Part shown: piece after piece, positions 1 through 5,822 of the stretch
Layout of the letters: each line of letters opens with the position of its first letter
Numbering within the stretch: position 1 is the stretch's first letter
NCBI GenBank assembly: GCA_937915565.1
Contig: CALDMH010000187.1
Coordinates: forward strand, 1 to 9,465
DNA length: 9,465 bases
Source of the DNA: an uncultured Clostridia bacterium
GTDB taxonomy: Bacteria; Bacillota; Clostridia; Christensenellales; Borkfalkiaceae
Reading direction: 5' to 3'
Made by a program: the position numbers and the translations under genes
Notes under the pieces: model-generated
Told to the model about the DNA's origin: nothing
Database searches by the model: none
What the model saw: only the letters and a program-made list of their open reading frames with translations

Positions 1-2
1 AA

Positions 3-109
3 CCAAAACGCCGATATTTTTGACGATTTTTGGTGAAGGCGAGCGCAGACGTACTAGACGTACTTCAAGCGAGAATTTGACAAAAAGCGCAGAAATTGCG
101 GCGTTTTGG
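3..109. repeat. Possible interspersed element with 11-bp inverted ends
   Basis: CCAAAACGCCG (3-13) and CGGCGTTTTGG (99-109) are perfect inverted repeats, and the sequence just inside them is partly complementary (AT-rich blocks around 14-28 and their counterparts). The middle holds a 9-bp direct repeat AGACGTACT at 47-55 and 56-64. A foldable noncoding unit of about 107 bp resembles a REP- or MITE-like element. Copy number cannot be judged from one window. Confidence 0.4.
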
Positions 110-127
110 CAAGGTTTGTTTTATTCT

Positions 128-146
128 CGGCTGGCATAGGCAGCCG
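128..146. repeat. Short GC-rich hairpin
   Basis: CGGCTG (128-133) pairs with CAGCCG (141-146) around a seven-base loop. There is no U tract on either strand. It may belong to the neighbouring element at 3-109. Confidence 0.35.
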
Positions 147-198
147 CACAAAATCCGGCCACAACTATTTCGACACCCCATCGGTGATTAAAATTACT

Positions 199-260
199 TT
201 TTAAAAATTCGCAATGCCCATTTTAAAAATCACAATGCTATTTTAAAATTTGCAATGCCA
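199..260. repeat. Three tandem repeats of 20-22 bp
   Basis: Three head-to-tail units start with TTTTAAAA and carry CAATGC near the end: 199-220 (22 bp), 221-240 (20 bp) and 241-260 (20 bp). They lie just downstream of the smaller lipoprotein gene. No spacers or coding frame are visible, so this is not a CRISPR array. Confidence 0.65.
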
Positions 261-263
261 TAT

Positions 264-286
264 TGCCAAACTTTTTCCGTTTGCCA
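264..286 (-). terminator. Weak hairpin after the smaller lipoprotein gene
   Basis: TGCCAAAC (264-271) pairs with GTTTGCCA (279-286) over eight positions with one C-C mismatch on this strand. It lies five bases past the stop codon at 292. On the minus strand it is followed by ATATGGCATTG, with no U tract, so termination here is doubtful. No better terminator is visible before the left edge. Confidence 0.3.
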
Positions 287-291
287 CGCTT

Positions 292-1962
292 TTATTGTTC
301 GTCGCGTTTATCCTCGCACAAATAATCGGTGACAACGTATTCGACGATTATAGCGTCCGTTCCCGTAGATTTCGCACCTGCATACTCACTTAAAGAAGCA
401 TCAGCCGTTACGCAAACCGTCGGGTGAACGCCACATTCCGCGCAGGTAAACGTAGCGTAAACGTCCTTATCTTCGCGGGAAGGGTCTTCACCGTTCAAAA
501 TTGTAAACTGGCTTTTGTTGTCTTCCGTAATTTTGAAAGGCGACGTAACGATAACCTTTTCGCCGTTGATGTACAAAACGTGGTTGGTTTTCACCGTCGG
601 AACTTCCTCTTCAACGCTCATTTCCAAGCCGCCGACAAACACGCAGTTCCAAATTTTATATCCGGGCGTCGTGCAAGTGGGAAGTTGTTCGTTTTCTTTA
701 TTAACGGTTGCGCTCACACAGTCGCGGTCGTCGCTTATGCCGCAATTATTTTTGCAAACGCCTTCAACTTTTACAACCTTGTCGCCTTCTTTGACAACGG
801 TGTACTTATAGTCGTGCCCCAAAGCTTCGGTGTAATCGTACTCGCAGTACGTTCCGCACAAACCGCAGGTGTAAGAAGTATGTCCGCCTTCAAGACAGGT
901 CGGCTCTTTAACCGTTATATCCGGAGCTCCGTCCGCTTTTTTTTCGGGAACGTGCCCGCCTTTAATATATACGGAAATATTGTCTAAACCGCAGGTTTGG
1001 CAGGTAAATAAGCAATAAATGGCGTTTTTGCAGGTTGCGTCCTCCAACTTACCGCCGTTAAGAATCATCGTTATATACTGCTCGTATTCTTCGAGGTCGA
1101 GAGCGGCCGCAAGAATGGCTTCATTATCAGAAGAATCAATCGTTCTATGGTTTACGGCAATCGGATTACCGTCTTCGTCGTAAGCGATAACGTGCCCGTC
1201 GAGCTTTTCGCCCTTGGTGATTCTCTTTTGAGTTCCGTCTTTAAGGGTGAACACGTATTCTTCGGGAACTTCGCAAGTTGCGTGATTTATCGTAACGTTT
1301 TTGATTTCGTTTTCCGTGTAAACCTCGCCGCATTTACATTTAGCGGTGTAAATTCTGTTTCCGTTGGAATCAGGCTCGGACAAGGTAGGTTCACGGTCGA
1401 ACGTGTGACCGAGTTTTTCGCTGACGCCGTCGAGTTCCGTTGCGCCGCAAACAGCACAGGTGTATTTAAACGAACCGTCTTCGGTGCAGGTCGGCTCAAT
1501 GATTTCGGTTTTAGAATTATCGTCAACCGTATGGTGCATAGCAACTCTTACCGTCATATACTCCGCACTACAACGCTCGCAATTCATAACCGCTTCAACG
1601 TATTTGTTGAGGTCGCAGGTGAGTTTGCCGCCGTTAAGAAGAAGAACGTTGTTTTCGGTTATCTCTTCGGGAGTAATATAGAAAATTCCGTTTTCGTCTT
1701 CCGTTCTTCCGAGGTATGTATGTTTACCTAATTCCTCGCAAGTCGGTTCTCTTTCAATCGATTCACTTTGAGATTCTTTGGTGGAATCGCTTTTCGATTC
1801 TCTTTCGGAAACGCTTTGAGATTCGCGAACAGACTGGGATTGTCTTGTGCTTTCCGAATTTTTATTAGGATTTTTCTTCGGAATTCCGCAGGCAACCGCA
1901 CACAAAACAACGATTGAAATAATCGTTATTAAAAAGAATATTTTGCTAAGACCTGTTTTCAT
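292..1962 (-). CDS. Cysteine-rich modular surface lipoprotein (smaller paralogue)
   Basis: Predicted secreted lipoprotein of unknown function, 556 residues. The N-terminus has a basic start, a hydrophobic core (residues 8-24) and a lipobox-like AVAC with Cys25 as the probable lipidated residue; position -3 is Ala instead of the usual Leu. Residues 36-72 form a Ser/Glu/Arg-rich linker. Then come cysteine modules: LNG-type at about 98-144 (C116, CERC, H143/144), PTC-type at 159-186, a degenerate one at 230-257, LNG-type at about 288-337, PTC-type at 356-383, a degenerate one at 430-461, and a last LNG module at about 477-520 that lacks its first Cys and its His. The ATG is preceded by AAAGGAGAAG at good spacing. 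It aligns end to end with the middle and C-terminal half of the larger upstream lipoprotein, so the two are paralogues. A surface adhesive or metal-binding role is inference only. Confidence 0.85.
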   Translation of the reverse strand: MKTGLSKIFFLITIISIVVLCAVACGIPKKNPNKNSESTRQSQSVRESQSVSERESKSDSTKESQSESIEREPTCEELGKHTYLGRTEDENGIFYITPEEITENNVLLLNGGKLTCDLNKYVEAVMNCERCSAEYMTVRVAMHHTVDDNSKTEIIEPTCTEDGSFKYTCAVCGATELDGVSEKLGHTFDREPTLSEPDSNGNRIYTAKCKCGEVYTENEIKNVTINHATCEVPEEYVFTLKDGTQKRITKGEKLDGHVIAYDEDGNPIAVNHRTIDSSDNEAILAAALDLEEYEQYITMILNGGKLEDATCKNAIYCLFTCQTCGLDNISVYIKGGHVPEKKADGAPDITVKEPTCLEGGHTSYTCGLCGTYCEYDYTEALGHDYKYTVVKEGDKVVKVEGVCKNNCGISDDRDCVSATVNKENEQLPTCTTPGYKIWNCVFVGGLEMSVEEEVPTVKTNHVLYINGEKVIVTSPFKITEDNKSQFTILNGEDPSREDKDVYATFTCAECGVHPTVCVTADASLSEYAGAKSTGTDAIIVEYVVTDYLCEDKRDEQ

Positions 1963-1966
1963 TATT

Positions 1967-1976
1967 CTTCTCCTTT
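1967..1976 (-). promoter_or_regulatory. Ribosome binding site of the smaller lipoprotein gene
   Basis: AAAGGAGAAG on the minus strand, four bases before the ATG at 1962. It supports that ATG as the start. Confidence 0.75.
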
Positions 1977-2004
1977 TAGAGAATAATTATTTTTATACAT
2001 TATT

Positions 2005-2033
2005 ATATTATCACAATATATTCAAAAAGTCAA
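2005..2033 (-). promoter_or_regulatory. Probable sigma-70/SigA promoter of the smaller lipoprotein gene
   Basis: The minus strand reads TTGACT (2033-2028), a 17-bp spacer, then TAATAT (2010-2005) preceded by an extended -10 TGA. A perfect TATAAT also lies at 2007-2002 but at an unfavourable 20-bp spacing. The predicted start near 1998-2000 leaves a leader of about 36 bases. The promoter lies after the terminator of the upstream gene, so the two lipoprotein genes are probably transcribed separately. Confidence 0.6.
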
Positions 2034-2116
2034 CTTGTCTATAAAAAAATCTAATTTATATATATTATTTAGCGCAAAACTTGTTTCGTTTCGTAAAGAC
2101 ACTCCGCAATAAAAAG

Positions 2117-2144
2117 AGCCGCGGCGAAATTCTTCGTCGCGGCT
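2117..2144 (-). terminator. Intrinsic terminator after the large lipoprotein gene
   Basis: Twelve-base-pair GC-rich stem (2117-2128 with 2133-2144, one G-T wobble) and a four-base loop. On the minus strand it is followed directly by CTTTTTATTG, the U-rich tract expected of a Rho-independent terminator. It lies about 170 bases past the stop codon at 2312. Confidence 0.8.
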
Positions 2145-2192
2145 ATATTGCTTCGTTTTTTTTACTTTGCAATTTGTTTCGCGTTTCTTCTT

Positions 2193-2221
2193 AATCGATA
2201 CTTAAAGGTGGCATATCGATT
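2193..2221. repeat. Inverted repeat in the 3' region of the large lipoprotein gene
   Basis: AATCGATA (2193-2200) and TATCGATT (2214-2221) form a perfect 8-bp stem around a 13-base loop. There is no U tract, so it is not an intrinsic terminator. It could be an RNA hairpin in the 3' untranslated region or a protein-binding site. Confidence 0.45.
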
Positions 2222-2246
2222 TGCGCAAAACTTAGGGTTCACAAAG

Positions 2247-2308
2247 AGTAAATCAACATCGGTATATCCCCGTAGGAGAGGAGGGCTCTCCTACAAAGGA
2301 TATTTACT
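2247..2308 (-). other. Compound hairpin just after the large lipoprotein stop codon
   Basis: An 8-bp stem (2272-2279 with 2287-2294, seven-base loop) sits inside a second arm pair, ATATCC (2264-2269) with GGATAT (2298-2303). AGTAAAT (2247-2253) can also pair with ATTTACT (2302-2308), overlapping the second arm by two bases. It begins four bases after the stop codon. No good U tract follows on the minus strand. It may protect the 3' end of the mRNA or assist termination; that role is inferred. Confidence 0.5.
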
Positions 2309-2311
2309 AAC

Positions 2312-5128
2312 TTAAACGTTAGTGGTGGGTTCTTCCGGAATAGGTTTGGAAGTACGATTAGTAACTATGATTTCGCCACAAGACGAGCACAACTTACCGG
2401 TGTAAATCCATATGCAATCGTTTTCCTTGTCTTCAACTTCCCAAGTAATTTCCTTGCTGTCTTCCGTCTGGTGGTCAGTCGTCTTGGGAACGGTTACTTT
2501 GATAGTGTATTCCTCATTTTCGTAAGTTACCTTGTAAACCTTCAAGCCGGCGTCTTTGCAGGTTGCAGCAACACATTCAGCAGTAACAAGCAAGTCGTCA
2601 GTCAACACAATGTCGGTAACATCCTTATCGGGATTAGAGCATACCGTGCAAGTCTTGTATGCTACAACTTTACCTTCTTCATATTTAAGAGTAACACTAT
2701 ATTTGTGTCCCTTAGCAGGTACGACTTCGTCAAACTCTTTACCGCATCTCGAACACTTATATTTGTCATGTCCGTCTTCCGTGCAGGTTGCGGGCTTGCT
2801 ATCATCAGCTGTACGTTCGTGGTCTGCGTAAACAACTACGGTGTAGCTTACTCCGCATACGGAGCAATCATACATTGCCTGAACGTCAGGCGTTCCATCG
2901 CAAAGGTGCTTTTCATCGCCGTTGAGAATTTTAAGCCAGCCGCCGTCTTTTGCATAATCGGCAGGAGTTATCTTCAAAGGTCCGACAACAGGAACGTCCT
3001 CACCGTTAACTTTATGGCTGTGAACGTTAGACACAGGAATTTCTTCATATACCGTATCTATAAGTTCGCCATCTTTATAGCATTCATACGTCTTGCTGCC
3101 TTTTTCTTTACAAGTAGCTTTTACCTCTTTGATTTTAACGTCGTCACAAATAACAGTCCTGGTGTGTTTAGGATTGTGCTTGCAAGTTCCGGTAAGAGTC
3201 TTATCTCCGTCGAATACATATTCATATTCGTGTTGAAGAGCAGAAACTATATTTATTTTTTGAAGTTCTCCACATTCCTTACAAATGTAAGAATCGTAAC
3301 CTTCTACTTCACAAGCGGGTTCGTGATGTTCAAGAATAGGCTCGCCGTTTTCATCCTTCGGGATTACGTGGTCGCCAAGAAGCCATACGGTGTTTCTATC
3401 GTCGTGGCAAACTTTACATTCATACAAACATTGAATAGCGTTCTTGCAGTTTGCATTTTCAGGCTTTTCATCGTTAAGAATCGTCTTAATATAACCTTTG
3501 AACTCGCTATAAAGAAGTCTATCAGTGGGAAGAGCAACTTTGTTCACGCCGTCGATAACCGCAATGATATGTCCGGTCTTCTCCTGGAGCGTGAATTCCT
3601 TCTCTACGCCGTCAAGTTTGTAAATCAACTTGCCGTCGTGCTGGCAGTCAGCCTGAATCTCATCAACCACGTCAAGAATAGTTTCAATATGACCACATTT
3701 ACCACATTCAACAGTGTAAGTGTACTTACCGTCGCCGGCAGGAATTTTCTTAACTATATCCGTGTAAGTGTGAGCCGTTTCTGCAAGCTCTCCAACAAGG
3801 TCGTCTTTACCGCAACCCTTGCAGGTGTAAGTGTAAGAACCTTTGGAAGTGCACGTAGCAGGTTTAGTGATAACGCGCTCAATAGAAGTATCTTCTTCGT
3901 GGTCCTTCGTAACGTAAACGGTAATCGCTTCCATACCGCACGTTTCGCAGGTAACGATTGCCTGAGCCTTAACGTCTTCCTTACAGGTAAGTTCAGCGCC
4001 GTTAAGCATCTTAATCTTTCCTTCTGCTTTCTTGGCGTCAAACTCTTCCTGAGTAAGTTTAATCGTATCGTCTTTTAAGAAATCGTTTTCGCAGAATTTG
4101 TGCTTACCAGCTACGCCGTTAACTTCAAACTCATAAGGGATAGTAACCTTTTTAAGGTCGCCGGCAGTAAGGCCGATACTGTATTTAACTTTGCCGAGCT
4201 CGTCGCATCTATCTTTCTTTCCGACAGGAGTAGAAGTATAATCTTCATCGGAAAGAACAGGAAGAGTAAACGTAATCGTGTAATCGCAGTTCTCGCAGTT
4301 ACCGACAACAGAACCGGTAGCAGTGTTGCTCGGAACTTGAAGCGTTTCTTCATCGATAACGATTTCGTGACCGGGAGCGGGCTGAACTTCGGGCTCTGCG
4401 TGTCCGCAATCTTTACAGATTTTAAGAGTTTGGAACGGTTTTTCACAACCTTCATCCTTAACTTTAACGGGTTCGCCATAGTTGTGAGGAATAGTATCAG
4501 TGAAGTCGGTCTTTTCGCTATCGCCTGCGCCGTAGTCGCAGTACAAGCATTTTTCGATGGTGTAACCCTTTTCCGTACAGGTGGGGGCAACAACTTTCTT
4601 TTCGATTCTGTGCTCGGTCGTCTTTATGTACTTAACTTCGCCGCAATCGGGGCACATCATAATAACGAAACCGGGTTCAACACAATTGAAGTTACCTTCT
4701 TCGTCTTTCTCGATTTTGTGCTCTTTAAGAACTTCATATTCAGCTTCTTTATGCTCACAAGTAGCAGTGGTGGGAAGGTCTATGGTGCCGGTGGTGTTGT
4801 CGTTATAAGTAATAACGATTTTTCCGTTAGCCGTAGAAACGCCTACCACGTATTTTCCTGCAATACCAGAAGTGCTGACGGTGATTTCCTTTCCGTCAAC
4901 CAAAGTGATAACGAGATTTCCGTTTTCCTCTTTGGCAGATACTATATTAGAGAGTACGCCGAGGTCTTTCGTCGTATCGTCATCGTAGATTGCGACAAGC
5001 TTGCCGTTATCTACTTTGATAGACTTGATGGTGGGTTCTTTGTCGCCACAGCCGGTCATAGTTAAAATAAGACCGCAAAGACAGCTGACAACGAAAACCA
5101 TTACAAGCCATTTTGCAAACTTTTTCAT
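2312..5128 (-). CDS. Large cysteine-rich modular surface lipoprotein
   Basis: Predicted secreted lipoprotein of 938 residues, function unknown. The ATG at 5128 is chosen because AAAGGAGAA lies 6 bases upstream; the frame is open to a TTG at 5179, but that codon has no ribosome site. Signal peptide: KK, then a hydrophobic stretch ending in LTMTGC, with Cys27 the likely lipidated residue. Residues about 34-119 hold three beta-type repeats around NGKLV-xx-YDD. The rest is cysteine modules with 13 CxxC motifs: PTC-type modules with C-x9-C-x2-C...H start near residues 149, 184, 228, 426, 606 and 782; LNG-type modules lie near 356-410, 540-587 and 719-770. Two modules (about 495-520 and 673-703) lack their CxxC. 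The C-terminus ends with a CSSCG module and a short Pro/Thr tail, without LPxTG. Likely faces outward; adhesive or metal-binding roles are inferred. Confidence 0.85.
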   Translation of the reverse strand: MKKFAKWLVMVFVVSCLCGLILTMTGCGDKEPTIKSIKVDNGKLVAIYDDDTTKDLGVLSNIVSAKEENGNLVITLVDGKEITVSTSGIAGKYVVGVSTANGKIVITYNDNTTGTIDLPTTATCEHKEAEYEVLKEHKIEKDEEGNFNCVEPGFVIMMCPDCGEVKYIKTTEHRIEKKVVAPTCTEKGYTIEKCLYCDYGAGDSEKTDFTDTIPHNYGEPVKVKDEGCEKPFQTLKICKDCGHAEPEVQPAPGHEIVIDEETLQVPSNTATGSVVGNCENCDYTITFTLPVLSDEDYTSTPVGKKDRCDELGKVKYSIGLTAGDLKKVTIPYEFEVNGVAGKHKFCENDFLKDDTIKLTQEEFDAKKAEGKIKMLNGAELTCKEDVKAQAIVTCETCGMEAITVYVTKDHEEDTSIERVITKPATCTSKGSYTYTCKGCGKDDLVGELAETAHTYTDIVKKIPAGDGKYTYTVECGKCGHIETILDVVDEIQADCQHDGKLIYKLDGVEKEFTLQEKTGHIIAVIDGVNKVALPTDRLLYSEFKGYIKTILNDEKPENANCKNAIQCLYECKVCHDDRNTVWLLGDHVIPKDENGEPILEHHEPACEVEGYDSYICKECGELQKINIVSALQHEYEYVFDGDKTLTGTCKHNPKHTRTVICDDVKIKEVKATCKEKGSKTYECYKDGELIDTVYEEIPVSNVHSHKVNGEDVPVVGPLKITPADYAKDGGWLKILNGDEKHLCDGTPDVQAMYDCSVCGVSYTVVVYADHERTADDSKPATCTEDGHDKYKCSRCGKEFDEVVPAKGHKYSVTLKYEEGKVVAYKTCTVCSNPDKDVTDIVLTDDLLVTAECVAATCKDAGLKVYKVTYENEEYTIKVTVPKTTDHQTEDSKEITWEVEDKENDCIWIYTGKLCSSCGEIIVTNRTSKPIPEEPTTNV

Positions 5129-5134
5129 TTTTAA

Positions 5135-5143
5135 TTCTCCTTT
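5135..5143 (-). promoter_or_regulatory. Ribosome binding site deciding the start of the large lipoprotein
   Basis: AAAGGAGAA on the minus strand, six bases before the ATG at 5128. It lies inside the longer open frame that begins at TTG 5179 and argues for the internal ATG as the true start. Confidence 0.8.
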
Positions 5144-5185
5144 AATATTTTTGTTTGATTTGCAAATTTTACTTACCAAAATAAA

Positions 5186-5203
5186 CTATTCATTCAATAC
5201 CAT
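5186..5203 (-). CDS. Possible five-codon upstream ORF in the large lipoprotein leader
   Basis: ATG GTA TTG AAT GAA TAG on the minus strand encodes MVLNE. A strong GGGAGGTG (5214-5221) lies 10 bases upstream of the ATG. It sits in the leader between the predicted transcription start near 5260 and the main ATG at 5128. A ribosome site this strong with no long frame behind it suggests a short translated leader. The ORF is too short to exclude chance. Confidence 0.3.
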   Translation of the reverse strand: MVLNE

Positions 5204-5267
5204 TTTCGTCCGGCACCTCCCGAATGATTTACCTTTAAAAAAAACGCCAGTAAACCCTTTTGCTATA

Positions 5268-5296
5268 ATCTTAAACCATTTGAACGCATTTGTCAA
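5268..5296 (-). promoter_or_regulatory. Probable SigA promoter of the large lipoprotein gene
   Basis: The minus strand reads a perfect TTGACA (5296-5291), exactly 17 bp of spacer, then TAAGAT (5273-5268), which matches four of six -10 positions. The predicted start near 5260 gives a leader of about 130 bases, long enough for leader control. Confidence 0.55.
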
Positions 5297-5530
5297 CTGT
5301 TTTAACAAATTATTTTATGTGTTTTTTGCTCCGCTTCGCACCGACTTTTTACCCCCTTCGACAATTTTACTTTCGGTTGATTTTACCGCCCCTTTTTCTC
5401 CTCCGTTTTTGCAACATTATATATAATATGTTTTATTCAAACCGAACGTTAATTTATGATTTTTTTGCCTCCGTAAAGCCCAAAAAATACTATTTTTGAC
5501 ATTTTGGAAAATATATGCGAAAACGTAAAA
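5297..5530. other. AT-rich noncoding stretch
   Basis: I see no convincing gene here. The plus-strand frame that crosses it has no ribosome site and runs antisense into the lipoprotein gene. The stretch includes a 12-bp perfect palindrome ATTATATATAAT at 5416-5427, which contains TATAAT on both strands but lacks a matching -35 box. Confidence 0.5.
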
Positions 5531-5576
5531 CGCGCCCGATTTTCGTCCTTTTCAAAGCGGGCGAAAATCGGGCGCG
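5531..5576 (-). terminator. Intrinsic terminator, probably of cls
   Basis: Perfect 15-bp GC-rich stem (5531-5545 with 5562-5576) around a 16-base loop. On the minus strand it is followed at once by TTTTACGTTTTCG, an interrupted U tract. No plus-strand gene ends here and the U tract is only on the minus side. The nearest minus-strand gene upstream is cls, whose stop at 5823 is about 247 bases away, implying a long 3' untranslated region. Confidence 0.7.
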
Positions 5577-5685
5577 CACAAGCGGCGAGTTTCGTTTTTT
5601 ATGCGAATTTTTTATAGCCGAAATAACCGTTTCTTAACGCCTCTCGACACCTCTTATCGCTTCCTTTTTTTTCGTTTTTTTATTT

Positions 5686-5718
5686 CGCTTGGTTTCCGCC
5701 TGGCTTCCGCTTGGCCTC
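5686..5718. repeat. Three tandem 11-bp repeats downstream of cls
   Basis: Units CGCTTGGTTTC, CGCCTGGCTTC and CGCTTGGCCTC lie head to tail with no gap (5686-5696, 5697-5707, 5708-5718). They are in the predicted 3' untranslated region of cls. I see no coding frame through them. Confidence 0.65.
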
Positions 5719-5727
5719 TTAACGTTC

Positions 5728-5766
5728 CTCGTTAGAGTTTCTCGTTAAAATTTTCCGTTAAAACTT
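5728..5766. repeat. Three degenerate tandem 13-bp repeats downstream of cls
   Basis: Units CTCGTTAGAGTTT, CTCGTTAAAATTT and TCCGTTAAAACTT lie head to tail (5728-5740, 5741-5753, 5754-5766). They begin nine bases after the 11-bp array and share no obvious unit with it. Confidence 0.55.
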
Positions 5767-5822
5767 TTTAAAACTTTTCGGCGCGGCTCGAAAGTCCGCA
5801 ACGCTTTGAAGAACACGCCGAC

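Noticed and set aside
65..181. Cysteine-rich 38-codon frame on the minus strand as a gene
   Set aside because: No ribosome site precedes the ATG, and it overlaps a repeat-like foldable unit. It is kept only as a finding.
199..260. CRISPR array
   Set aside because: The 20-22-bp units abut with no spacers and differ from each other.
1287..1544. Minus-strand 85-codon frame inside the smaller lipoprotein
   Set aside because: It is an out-of-frame shadow of the lipoprotein, with no ribosome site or domain.
2471..4078. Long open frame of 535 codons on the plus strand
   Set aside because: It lies entirely antisense to the large lipoprotein, has no ribosome site or recognisable domain, and is explained by the codon bias of the minus-strand gene.
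4100..5065. Plus-strand open frame of 321 codons
   Set aside because: It is antisense to the N-terminal half of the large lipoprotein, whose signal peptide, ribosome site and repeats make it the real gene.
5129..5179. TTG at 5179 as start of the large lipoprotein
   Set aside because: No ribosome site precedes it. The good AAAGGAGAA lies within this extension and serves the ATG at 5128, which begins a normal lipoprotein signal peptide.
5237..5244. Attenuator based on the T8 run in the large lipoprotein leader
   Set aside because: Only a 5-bp stem flanks the run and it does not end at the T tract, so no terminator hairpin forms.
5001..5426. Plus-strand open frame of 141 codons running into the intergenic gap
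   Set aside because: It starts inside the lipoprotein gene on the opposite strand, has no ribosome site, and its translation is a low-complexity hydrophobic mix.
5416..5427. Promoter at the TATAAT palindrome
   Set aside because: The box is present on both strands, but no -35 sequence lies at a suitable distance on either.
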